DNA from: Phaeodactylum tricornutum CCAP 1055/1 | Taxonomy: Eukaryota > Bacillariophyta > Bacillariophyceae > Surirellales > Neidiaceae | DNA: 64,000 nucleotides | Direction: 5' to 3' | Assembly (NCBI RefSeq): GCF_000150955.2 | Contig: NC_011685.1 | Span: 310,001-374,000 of the forward strand | Part shown: one piece after another, positions 1 through 8,858 of the stretch | Position numbering within the stretch: the stretch's first letter is position 1 | How the letters are laid out: every line of letters begins with the position of its first letter | The notes under the pieces: generated by a model | The model's database searches: none | What the model was told of the DNA's origin: nothing | The model's input: the letters and a program-made list of their open reading frames with translations, nothing else | Program-made: the position numbers and the translations under genes

Positions 1-2
1 TT

Positions 3-698
3 CGTAAGGGGAAACGTGATTCGTTCGAGTGGATGGAAGTTGCCGTTGATAGGACTTTCAACACATCCTGGTCTTACAGGCTAATGTTCAATTGGCTTGT
101 AGCGAGCTCTGGGAAGGTGGACACGCAAATCCAGCTCTTGCAAAGGCGGTGTTTGCAGTACGGACTCAATTTGGTACCATTCTTGCAAGTTAGTGTTTCT
201 ACGAATGTTTTCTTAAACCCCTTTCGACCTCCTGCTATTTTGGCAATCAGAGAGGAGACCAAGGCAAGTTTGTTGGACGCAGTCTTGATCAACAACGACT
301 ATGTCTACGATGGCGTATTTACTACAGACGCTCAGCTTGTGGCGGAATGCATGGAAGTAGGAACGGCCCTTGATTTTGGGAAGAGTTTCGGTAAAAGACA
401 AATCGGACGGCAGTTTGTGCACCGAAGCGGAACCTTATTTGTTCGGATCGTGAACGACAAACAAGGATTCGCCTTGTTGATTGTTTTCGGAAACTACCGC
501 TACGTGGGAAGAGACGAGCTCTTGGTATCTAAGTACCGCAAAGCATTCTTTGACTTGAAGAACTTGCTCAATGATCTAGTGGATGATGATGATGATGATA
601 ACATTGAGGTCATTTCGCCAGAAAAACATGTAAAGGAATCTCAGATCAGAGACAAGAACTATCGTTCACTTGATTCTTTCCAGACAACTCTGCCTTAA
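3..698 (+). CDS. IML1: IML1/DEPDC5 (GATOR1 subunit), C-terminal part
   Basis: The frame is open from the first bases of the window, so the gene starts outside it; only about the last 231 residues are present. The segment FNTSWSYRLMFNWLVASSGK, then a stretch beginning VDTQIQ and ending QYGLNLVPF, then FLNPFRPP, matches the conserved C-terminal domain of Iml1/DEPDC5. A second conserved block reads QFVHRSGTLFVRIV. Iml1/DEPDC5 is the catalytic subunit of GATOR1 (SEACIT in yeast), the GTPase-activating complex that restrains TORC1 on lysosome or vacuole membranes when amino acids are scarce. The tail carries a run of six aspartates followed by a polar, probably disordered end. The stop lies 57 bp before the 3' end of the convergent JmjC gene. 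Family assignment rests on recognised sequence; the DEP and GAP domains would lie upstream of the window. Confidence 0.8.
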   Translation, partial: RKGKRDSFEWMEVAVDRTFNTSWSYRLMFNWLVASSGKVDTQIQLLQRRCLQYGLNLVPFLQVSVSTNVFLNPFRPPAILAIREETKASLLDAVLINNDYVYDGVFTTDAQLVAECMEVGTALDFGKSFGKRQIGRQFVHRSGTLFVRIVNDKQGFALLIVFGNYRYVGRDELLVSKYRKAFFDLKNLLNDLVDDDDDDNIEVISPEKHVKESQIRDKNYRSLDSFQTTLP

Positions 699-755
699 GC
701 TCCACTTTTCGAAGTAAGCAAAGTTCTCGCCATCTGGTTCATCATTTGTTTCGTT

Positions 756-2033
756 TCATCTATTTGAATCTTCGTGTCTCCAGTGGTCGTCGGTATACGG
801 GGCTAAAAAACAATTTCGATCAGGCGGGTGAAACCAATAGTTGAAAGCTATGTGAGGACCAATCGAATTGCCACCTTCGAAGTCCTCTGTGTACGACGTA
901 ACAGAATGGAACCAACTGGCTGGTAAATAGAGGCACTGGCCCGCCTGAAGGTCGATCTGGCATCCAATGCCTGGATTTGCATTTGGTTCGCCACAAGATG
1001 CACCGACAGGTTTCGCAAAATGATCAGGTCTCGCCTCGTCGCGTAGAACAGTCTTGTAACCCTGACTTTCGCCCTCTTCACGAATTAAAGTTTCGTATTC
1101 ATCGTGGTCGCCGTGGAGAAACGCGGACGCGTCATCATTCTCTGTATCGCTCGCATAGTCAAATCCCCTACCTAAAACAGCTTCATCCTCGTCGTCGCTA
1201 CTGTCGGCGCTCTCGTTCTCACTCTCTACTTCGTCTGACATTTTCGCCTGTGTAATTGAGTCGGGTACACCATCTGCTCTCGTAGGGCGGCTCTGGTACG
1301 ATATCAGCCCATTTGGATGGACCTTGTCAATTGTTCCGTACGTAGGAATGTGCGCCGCTTCCGACGGCGGGTACAGGAGAAAAGATTTGCGGCCGGACAA
1401 AAGCACATAAAAGTTGTCGTGAAAGTCGTGATGTAAACCACTCGATCCCACAGCCGCTCCCATCCAAACGTTGCAAGATTGCAGCACCAGATTTCCAGCG
1501 ATTTTCAACTTTCCAGGAAGATCACCCGACTCCAAAAGCTGAAGACAAGGCGTCAGAAAAAGCGACGTGTTTTGGCTGGTCTCGGTTGATTGCGTTGAAA
1601 GATAGAAGAGATCTTTCTCTTCCCCTCGTAGTTTCCCAACAAATTCTCGAAACGTCATATCGACTTGTCGGTCGTCGTTTCGGTTTTGACCGAATGGCGA
1701 ATGTTTGTCGGATCTCCTCTCGACCTGAACTTTGCCGTCTCCAGCTCGCTCGAGCATCTTCTCAACGGTTACGGCGTGTTTCCAATCAGACGGGAGACCA
1801 CTCAGAACACAAGGCCTTCGTTTCGACACGTAATTTTCAAAGAAAGATTGAGGGTCCATGGCAGGAGAAAGCACGTCCAGGATCGGATCTGGAGCGCCCT
1901 CCACTTTCTCAGCGAACCGATAGCCCTGGTAGCCTCCTTGCTCTTTCTGGCGTGTATGGTATCCGGTCTGATTCCCTTCGTCGATCGGGGTGGAAGGAGG
2001 AGAGGCCAAGCGCTGACGTTTCGCGTCGCTCAT
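756..2033 (-). CDS. JmjC/cupin_8-family 2-oxoglutarate oxygenase-like protein
   Basis: A 425-residue single-exon protein. It has the JmjC/cupin_8 layout: an N-terminal segment with RRPCVLSGLPSDW (about residues 72-84), the metal-binding H-x-D in GLHHDFHDNFYVLL (H201, D203), a candidate 2-oxoglutarate-binding lysine in GRKSFLLYPP (K217 region), and a distal histidine in PASWFHSV (H376). Family members hydroxylate or demethylate proteins, or act on RNA-linked substrates, using Fe(II) and 2-oxoglutarate. The arrangement most resembles JMJD7/TYW5-type small JmjC proteins. An acidic, serine-rich insertion of roughly 100 residues (about 255-350) separates the two metal-ligand halves and is longer than usual. 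The N-terminus is basic (AKRQR), possibly a nuclear signal. The gene converges with IML1 and is divergent from the base-modification-type gene at 2904. The substrate cannot be told from sequence. Confidence 0.82.
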   Translation of the reverse strand: MSDAKRQRLASPPSTPIDEGNQTGYHTRQKEQGGYQGYRFAEKVEGAPDPILDVLSPAMDPQSFFENYVSKRRPCVLSGLPSDWKHAVTVEKMLERAGDGKVQVERRSDKHSPFGQNRNDDRQVDMTFREFVGKLRGEEKDLFYLSTQSTETSQNTSLFLTPCLQLLESGDLPGKLKIAGNLVLQSCNVWMGAAVGSSGLHHDFHDNFYVLLSGRKSFLLYPPSEAAHIPTYGTIDKVHPNGLISYQSRPTRADGVPDSITQAKMSDEVESENESADSSDDEDEAVLGRGFDYASDTENDDASAFLHGDHDEYETLIREEGESQGYKTVLRDEARPDHFAKPVGASCGEPNANPGIGCQIDLQAGQCLYLPASWFHSVTSYTEDFEGGNSIGPHIAFNYWFHPPDRNCFLAPYTDDHWRHEDSNR

Positions 2034-2903
2034 AGTTCAGAGTCAAACGGGTACAAGCTGCGTCCGTAGGAAATCTCTAAAAGTGAAAGTCATCAGTTCC
2101 CGAGACCACGAAAAGGATCGGCTGATAGTAGTAGACGTATCATGCGATCCAAGCCTCCGGTATTTCGACCCAGAACTGTGGGCCTGGTCCCTCTATCCTG
2201 GATGTTTGTTGCCTGTGAATCCGGATTTTGGTTGGCGGAGACTAGTACTTATGATTCCCAAATGTTTGAAATGCAAAATTTAACAAAACCGATTGATGTA
2301 GCCGAAACGCCCTCGTTGTTGGAAGCTCGTGAACCGACATTTGTATCCAAAGAATGCTTGTCATTCTTGGTCACCGAGGCCGGCTTCTCCTCACGATACG
2401 TACTCTCGATACGTCCTCGTTCTCGGATAGTTGGCTCCCTATATCCCATGGTCTCGCAATCAATCGATAGTTTTGTAAATGAATTTGGAGGACGGCTCGG
2501 ATAAGAAGAACCGTCCGCCCTACGCGATTGGAACGAAGCTTAGCAAAGTATGTTCTGTTTGTCGAGGCCTGTCCATCCATAGCCAAGGCATCGCACGTTT
2601 TTAGCCCCGTCGAGCAAAAACCAGTGGGCGGTTTTCCACCTGCCAAACTGCATTCTAACCTCTGTGTGTATATACGTTCCTGGTTCGTGTAGTACTTTCC
2701 AGGGCATGGCTGGTACAAAGGTGTTATAACTTTTTTTCTCCAAAGCCGAGGGGTGGTACACGGTAACGTATTCCGACGGAGACAAGGAAGATTTGATCGT
2801 AGACGAACTCCAGAAAATTGCCAACGTTTCCCCCACAAAGTATACGAGCACTGACAGCCTCGGAAACATAGGCACCTTGCCATTTCCAAACAAAGCTCTA
2901 AAA
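2034..2903. other. Divergent spacer between the JmjC and aGPT-type genes
   Basis: An 870-bp spacer between two divergent start codons. Short open frames occur on both strands (2142-2504 on +, 2371-2889 and 2540-2893 on -), but none has a recognisable domain. The frame of the downstream gene stays open back to about 2730 without an ATG. An upstream non-coding or coding exon of the 2904 gene could therefore lie here; I see no convincing splice pair. Confidence 0.4.
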
Positions 2904-4199
2904 ATGCCCTATAATGATACAGCTACCGAACCTCCCGAGAAAAAGGCGAAAATTCAATGTTCTCCAAAAGTCTCACTTTCGCTCTGGGAGATTCACGGCC
3001 TCGACGAAAAGGTGCCGATACATATCCCCAACTTACCGACGGCACTGCGGGAAAATCGGCAAAATATAGCAGACTTTTTCCTTTTCGTATACGAACGCCA
3101 ACGGATCTGGGAGCGACGTAACCGAGACGAAGCCCAACCGTGGTCTCAAAACCCAGTATTCCTCGATTGTTCCTTTTGCAACAACTACCGAGAACTGGAT
3201 CGCGGTACGCAGTTCTTCCATGCGCATGTTCTAGATCTGAGAGATAGCATGGGGCCAAATGTTTCAAAGCTGGACTGGCTAACCGCGGTGCTCTGGGCAT
3301 CTTACGTATATCGCCAGGTCAACAAGGTTGAAAGTTTCTTGCAACTGGGTTTTCCGGAACCACGAGACGCGGTGTCGTTTTTGAAACGCGCCTCCTCACA
3401 ATTCAAGGAAAAGGGTTGTTCCTTCTTCACCGGAGCGCACCAAACTCAAGGGTACGTCAACTATCGACGTCATGTTGAAGCTGTAGCCAGGAACGACGGT
3501 AAATTGTTGCGAGAAGTCAGCAAAAAGATCTCCAATGCGTCAAATACAAAGTTGTGCTTGAAGCATCTACGTGCATTTCCTGGGATTGGGCAATTCTTGG
3601 CGTGGCAGATGCTTTGTGATTTGCGCGAGTCCTATTGTATTGATGCCAAGGTGGACGATTACTGCGAGCTTGGACCAGGAGCCATAAGTACGTGCAATCT
3701 TAAATTACGTGTTTTCCCATTGTAACGAAAATTCTTACCCATTCTTTGCGAAGACGGCGTACGGGATATCTTCCGCAACGTGAGAGGCCTAAATGTTACA
3801 AACCGGAATCTTTCATTGGCACGTTCCCTCGTCCAGTATCAACGCGACGTTTACGATGCGCTTCAATTGAGTTTTCCGTATTGGCGAGGACGCTGTTTGA
3901 CCATCAAAGAGATCGAACATGCCCTGTGTGAGTACAGCAAATTCAAGCGAGTGCAAAACCTCTCCTTTACAAATAAAGTGGCGTTGAGAAGGTATACGTC
4001 TAGGTCCGGGCTGGATCTCCATGCTAATTGCTTTCAATGTAAAGGAGGCTGTGAACGCGCTGGCTGTTTCTGTGATACTTGTAACAATTTCGTTTGCAGC
4101 AATTGTATGATTTGTCCCGAGCAGGAACTTTCTTTCATTTGTAAAAGATGCCGGGATCTGGAGGTTATTTTGTCGCGTAAATCTGATGCTGGCGTTTAA
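2904..4199 (+). CDS. 5-hmdU DNA kinase helical / aGPT-pyrophosphorylase-family protein with Cys-rich tail
   Basis: Two exons, 2904..3687 and 3754..4199, joined over a 66-bp intron (GTACGT...AAG), give 409 residues. The core carries the signatures of the helical domain found in 5-hydroxymethyl-dU DNA kinases and alpha-glutamyl/putrescinyl-thymine pyrophosphorylases: FFLFVYERQRIWERR, NNYRELDRGTQFF, LRAFPGIGQFLAWQM and, reaching the splice junction, DDYCELGPGA then NGVRDIF. These all-alpha proteins have a DNA-glycosylase-like helix-hairpin-helix character and take part in thymine hypermodification in phages; eukaryotic members are uncharacterised. The splice restores the GPGA-x-GxxxIF motif, which supports the intron. 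The N-terminus has a PPEKKAKIQ stretch resembling a nuclear signal. About residues 355-400 hold some eleven cysteines in CxxC-type pairs, probably a zinc module of RING/PHD/B-box type. The ATG at 2904 is the first in frame; an upstream exon is not excluded. The gene is divergent from the JmjC gene and convergent with the oxidoreductase. Confidence 0.8.
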
Positions 4200-4303
4200 C
4201 TGTCAGTCTATGAAAATACTGTTTTATTGTCTGTCGTATAAACAATTCTCATCCAATACACTTGCCAGTTTCGTTTGACAGTGAAGAGGGAACGATGTTA
4301 TTT

Positions 4304-6268
4304 TCATACGTTCGATGGATTTCGCTCCGCCCAGGCAAGAAATTCTATCGCATGATTTTTGGAAATGACCCCAAACGAGGGAGTGGAGTGTCCGTGGCTC
4401 ACCAGATTCTCTATTTCGGAGCAAAGTGTTATATTTGCAGCTACATGGTTGTAGGATAATAACTCTTTGTTTTCGGTCTGATTGGATTCTCTCTCCTTTG
4501 AAATGCTAGGATACAAAGTTCGCAATGCTCCTTCTGCTTCCCATTGCCTTTTCCGCAGCTGTCGCTTTCGTCCAAGTACACCCCTTTGAAAAAAATCTCG
4601 AAGGCAACTGACGCTGCGTCCCGTTCTCCCTAAAAAACCTCCGATTGGGCCACATACCTCAAGAATTCCATTGGTGTCGCTTAGAGCCATGGACAAAGCC
4701 AAACGGTGAAGGAGATAGCCATGAGACGGGTAGCTGAAAATCGAACGAGCAACATCGCTGGTCGTCAGTTTGTTCGTAATTGCCACACCGATTACATTGG
4801 CAAGCTCGGCTGCAGCAGGACCGCACGCCGTGCAGCCCAAAATTATACCACTTCTCTTTTCGGCACGTAGCTCGACGAAGCAAACGGATGTGTCGCGTTC
4901 CACGCGCTCCATATCGGCACGATCCGAGCCTTCTTCAGTGCAGTACGCCACGTCAAACCCGTTCAACCCGTATTTCAAGACGCATTCGGAGACCGTCTTT
5001 CCAACGCACGCCAGCTCAGGATCAGTATATACCACTCGTGGCACGGTGGGATGGACTGATGCACTCCCGAACGTCAATACGCGGGGTAGCGCCCCGTTTC
5101 GAATGGCATAAAATCCAGTCCAAGCGGCTTGAGCAGCGGTCCGGCTTCTAAGTGGAACAGCATCTGCGCAATCGCCCGAGGCAAATACATGCGGAGCGGA
5201 CACTGATCGCAAACTTTGTTCGTGAACTGTGACACCAACGTTGGTCCAGGCAATTCCAGCAGAGTCAAGGTGCAAGCTTTCCAACGAATCTACGGGTGAT
5301 CGTCCCAAGCAAAGCAGTGCTCCATCAAAAGGTGATAGAAGTGCGCCATCACTTAATTCCACTCTGCCATCCGGCAAGATGCGAGCCAATCGAGCGCTCC
5401 AGTGGCAATGGATACCGGCCTTGGCGAGAATATTCATGGCAGCTTGCTGCAGCTTTACGTCCTCTGAAGGTAATACACTTGGGGCAACCAAGCAAATGTC
5501 CCGTTGAGGACGTAAACGCACCAGTGTTTGTCCCAGTTCGCAAGCAGTCGCTCCTCCACCTACAATCAGGAGGCGCTTCTTTGTAGAGCCATCCATTTTC
5601 CAAAACGGCGCAGATGACTCCGTCGCCAAAACTGATTGCAATATAGATCGATATGTGTACAAAGGCAAACCTGCTGCTTTGGCTTGCGCTTGGAAAGTTT
5701 CCGGTACTATGGGAGAAGCACCGGTGGCGATTAGAAATCGCCTAGCCCGCAGTCGCAGCGGTTCGGACGCGTTGATTGCTTGAATCTCCATCTCGTGCGT
5801 ACTAACGAAACGACACGACTGCACAAAATAGAGATCCGTTTTATTCCTTATTCGGTCCGGACTTTCGCGGGCGCGGACAGCGTTGATGGCGGCATCGGCA
5901 TATTGACGTGCCTTGTGATCGGATACCCCTTGACGGGCAATCGATCGCAGTGCCTTGGAGGGAACACAGGCCGCGTTGGAGCAATCACCCCCCACCGCCA
6001 ACAATCCGCTATTCGTGGGATCGGCTTGGTCGATTAAGCAAGTACTTTTTCCCAGCAAGGACGCTGCACCAGAAGCAAACAGGCCGGAAGCGCCAGCACC
6101 GACGATGATCCAGTCATAGCATGGGAGACTGGAAGTTGACTGTGTATTGATAGCTAGCGCCTTGACTGATCCGATGCCGTCATGTCCGATGCTGCTCCAT
6201 ACAATATAAGCCGTCAGAAAAAGTGATGATTTGGCCACGATTTGTAAGCTACCAGAAAGCAATCTCAT
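4304..6268 (-). CDS. FAD-dependent pyridine nucleotide-disulfide oxidoreductase (mercuric-reductase-like)
   Basis: A 654-residue single-exon class I flavoprotein disulfide reductase, about 150 residues longer than typical members. In order it shows a hydrophobic N-terminus (about residues 9-27, a signal anchor or signal peptide), the FAD fold VGAGASG (57-62), the redox disulfide GGDCSNAACVPSK (C96 and C101), a NAD(P)H fold LLIVGGGATACELG, the second FAD contact FASGDCAD, and a dimerisation domain starting near PTVPRVVYTDPELACVG. The family moves electrons from NAD(P)H through FAD to a disulfide or a metal substrate. The usual C-terminal His-Pro...Glu acid-base pair is replaced by SYPSHGYLLHRLA, as in the poorly characterised mercuric-reductase-like branch, so a glutathione- or lipoamide-type reaction should not be assumed. 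A charged tail of about 100 residues follows. The first ATG in frame was chosen. The gene is divergent from RLP24. Confidence 0.85.
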   Translation of the reverse strand: MRLLSGSLQIVAKSSLFLTAYIVWSSIGHDGIGSVKALAINTQSTSSLPCYDWIIVGAGASGLFASGAASLLGKSTCLIDQADPTNSGLLAVGGDCSNAACVPSKALRSIARQGVSDHKARQYADAAINAVRARESPDRIRNKTDLYFVQSCRFVSTHEMEIQAINASEPLRLRARRFLIATGASPIVPETFQAQAKAAGLPLYTYRSILQSVLATESSAPFWKMDGSTKKRLLIVGGGATACELGQTLVRLRPQRDICLVAPSVLPSEDVKLQQAAMNILAKAGIHCHWSARLARILPDGRVELSDGALLSPFDGALLCLGRSPVDSLESLHLDSAGIAWTNVGVTVHEQSLRSVSAPHVFASGDCADAVPLRSRTAAQAAWTGFYAIRNGALPRVLTFGSASVHPTVPRVVYTDPELACVGKTVSECVLKYGLNGFDVAYCTEEGSDRADMERVERDTSVCFVELRAEKRSGIILGCTACGPAAAELANVIGVAITNKLTTSDVARSIFSYPSHGYLLHRLALSMALSDTNGILEVCGPIGGFLGRTGRSVSCLRDFFQRGVLGRKRQLRKRQWEAEGALRTLYPSISKERESNQTENKELLSYNHVAANITLCSEIENLVSHGHSTPSFGVISKNHAIEFLAWAERNPSNV

Positions 6269-6656
6269 GGTCGCCAAAATGGTTCGCCAAGCTGTACTCA
6301 AAGCGGCTATCACCTTGGCAACTCATAATCAGGGCAGGGCGTTCCCGACGTCGATTCATTGACGGTGAGCACAACTGCGATCAGAAACAATTCGAAAATC
6401 AAATCTTGCTTAAGGTTGTCAAACAAGTATGAAGTTCAAAAATAGCTTTCTGTTTCCGTTGCGTCTGTCTGCGTACCGTTTATGTTCATCCAGCACCACC
6501 AACCTTGAAACCTGCTTCCCCCCATCCCCCAAAGTGGACCTGCTTACTGCTACGAAAAACAGTCCTCCGGTCTTCACTTGCTCTCTCACAGGGCTTCTGG
6601 AAGCTTTCCAGACTTCAAAGAGTAATCCACTGAAAGAACTTCAATCACGATAAAAC
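6269..6656. promoter_or_regulatory. Shared divergent upstream region of oxidoreductase and RLP24
   Basis: A 388-bp non-coding spacer between two divergent starts, so it must contain both 5' regions. It includes a pyrimidine-rich stretch (around 6515-6540). No TATA-like box or TGACTGTGA element was found. Confidence 0.4.
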
Positions 6657-7208
6657 ATGCGCATCGATAAGTGCTATTTTTGTTCGAGTCCGTGCTATCC
6701 GGGCCACGGCATGGTGTTTGTCCGGAACGACAGCAAGCAGTTTCGTTTTTGCCGCTCCAAATGCATCCGTTCTTTTCACAAAAAGCGCAACCCTCGTAAG
6801 GTCGCGTGGACCAAAGCTTTCCGTAAGACGCGCGGCAAAGAAATGGCCGTCGACTCCACATTTGAGTTCGAAAAGAGACGGTCGCGACCAGTCAAGTATG
6901 ATCGCAACCTCATGGGCCAAACCATACAAGCCATGCAAAAGGTTAAACAAATCCAAACTGCTCGCGAAGTCCGTCACTTTGAAGCTCGCATGAAAGACGC
7001 TAGCGTGGAAAAGAAAAAGCAAGCACGAGTAGAAATTGAAAAATCGATTGATTTGCTGGCCCCGGTTGTGGCGAATCGCGAACAGGTTATGCGCAACGTA
7101 GTGGATTCCGCACGGGCGCGGATCGCTGCCCGCAAGAAGACAGCCGTCAAGCAAAGCGTTAGCAAGATCGTACACATGGGTGGGAGTGACAATGTTATGG
7201 AAGAGTAA
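6657..7208 (+). CDS. RLP24: Ribosome biogenesis protein RLP24 (eL24-like)
   Basis: A 183-residue single-exon protein starting MRIDKCYFCSSPCYPGHG. Like ribosomal protein eL24, it has an N-terminal TRASH-type zinc finger (CYFC ... FCRSKCIRSFHKKRNPRKV) followed by a long basic helical tail. The MRIDKCYFC start, the phrase PRKVAWTKAFRK and the extended C-terminal coiled region separate the assembly factor RLP24 from the shorter ribosomal eL24. RLP24 holds the place of eL24 on pre-60S particles in the nucleolus and recruits the AAA ATPase Drg1/AFG2, which removes it in the cytoplasm. No intron and no oddities. Recognition is direct from the family signature. Confidence 0.93.
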   Translation: MRIDKCYFCSSPCYPGHGMVFVRNDSKQFRFCRSKCIRSFHKKRNPRKVAWTKAFRKTRGKEMAVDSTFEFEKRRSRPVKYDRNLMGQTIQAMQKVKQIQTAREVRHFEARMKDASVEKKKQARVEIEKSIDLLAPVVANREQVMRNVVDSARARIAARKKTAVKQSVSKIVHMGGSDNVMEE

Positions 7209-8858
7209 ATTGTGTATATTTTCTGGTAGTCTAGCATGTGAATTTATCTCTTTCTGCGTCATCTATCCTTTCCCTGCGTTTCTATGACCTTGGTTTTTGG
7301 AATTGACGAGGAGCCTTCACTAGTAGACTGAAGCTGCCAGCCTTGAAAACGGACAATGAATTGACTTTGTAGAAAATACGAATTGATGAAAAAAAGGCGC
7401 GTTTTTCCTGATTAGTACGAGCCCATGCAACAATTAACAGATTTACATTTGTCAAACATCCGTCGGAAGTTTCTTCGACTCTCGTTTTAAATGAGCTTTG
7501 CGAGGCAAAATGGAAGAGGGCCTCATCGAATATAACACTAGGGGAAATGATACTTCAGGAATGAAACTGTTTTTGGCGCGTCTTAAAGTAAGTAGTGTAC
7601 AGGATATTATGAACTGCCGCCTCGTCTTTGTAAGGCGATATACATTGGCGCTGGGTCCCGCAGCCGGGGGGATTTTTTTCACACTTTCCCAAGAGATCGT
7701 CCGATGGGAAAAATTTTCTCGTGAGAGAAAAGAACATTGCTCCATCCCTAACCGAACAATAGCCAGATTAGAATCTCATGTTGATAAACTAGATCGACCG
7801 TGAGCTGGTAACGCCAGAAAAATGTTGGAACGTCAATCATGGCGTGTATTGGTTGGCAGTAAGTCATTGGAGTACCCGGTGCATCTCTAGAGTAGAATGT
7901 TCAATCCAGGGTGTTTTCGTCGGAAATTTGGTTAACTAATCAACGGCATGGATCTCGCATGATAAACGTTTTTACAGTTCCGCCGATTGTATTGAAATGT
8001 CTAGATTCCCTACTAGAGGTCGACACCGAAGAAACAATTACAAGTAAGCATTTCAAATAATTCTTATTCGAAGGATGTGTCCAGAGTTGAACTTGAGTAT
8101 TTTGATTCCCCAAGACTGCAATCGGACACTTATTGATAGCCATTAAAATCGAACGATATGTGTTTGCTGTTAGTAGCCTGGTGTTCAATATCATAATTAT
8201 CACCCGTTCGGGCCAATCCGAGAAGAGCACTTCAAAAAATCCTTATTCGAAGGACGTGTCCAGAGTTGAGCTTGAGTATTTTGATTACGCAAGACTGCAA
8301 TCGAACACTTACTACTAGCTATAAAATCGAACGATATTTGTTTAGTAGCCCGGCGTTTGACGTCATAGTTATCAACTGTTCGGGCCAACCCGAGAAGAGA
8401 AGGAAGCAGACAACACTGGCATTCACAATCCTCAAGGGTAAGCGAAAAATTTATGAATGAAAAGCTCGGACTAGTATCTACATGATGCCAGTTCGCAGAC
8501 CCGTGAAAACCGTTTTTTGTCTTTGGTGCGATGAAAGACAGCACTGGTGGAGCGATACGGAAGACAGAATGATATTATCAATACATCTCTAGTCAAACCT
8601 TCAAATTCTATCTTCACGGCTAAGCTTTCGACAGAAGATATGCCATTCACTGATTATGGCTCAGTCTCGCGTACAGAGGATGAGCATACCGCGTACCTCC
8701 ATTCCAGTCAGCTACACTCCAAAGGCTCTTCCACAGGACCTTCAGGCTCGTTGACGCAAGAGACAGCTCCGGCGCACTCCCTGGTAGATCGTGACCTTCC
8801 TGGCCCTTCGAATACCGGAGGACTTTAAGATTGGCTCACGACTGAGTCTGCGTCATGC
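7209..8858. other. 1.65-kb spacer, no recognised gene
   Basis: No frame here has a recognised domain. The longest candidates (7498-7803 on +, 7452-7745 on -) overlap one another and start without a conserved context. The main structure is a two-copy tandem duplication at 8047-8399. A 94-codon frame at 8547-8828 lies directly upstream of, and in frame with, the HSF gene but ends in a stop 30 bp before its ATG; it is probably 5' leader. Confidence 0.5.
8047..8399. repeat. Two-copy tandem duplication, unit about 179 bp
   Basis: Copy 1 (about 8047-8225) and copy 2 (about 8226-8399) align along their whole length with scattered substitutions and a few small indels. Anchors shared by both include GTGTCCAGAGTTGA, CTTGAGTATTTTGATT, AAGACTGCAATCG and CGGGCCAAYCCGAGAAGAG. 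The units are directly adjacent, as expected from an old unequal duplication. The unit has no conserved reading frame and does not look like a known transposon end. Confidence 0.85.

Noticed and set aside
2371-2893. Two overlapping minus-strand frames (172 and 117 codons) upstream of the aGPT-type gene
   Set aside because: They overlap each other and the start of the plus-strand gene, and show no domain or consistent composition.
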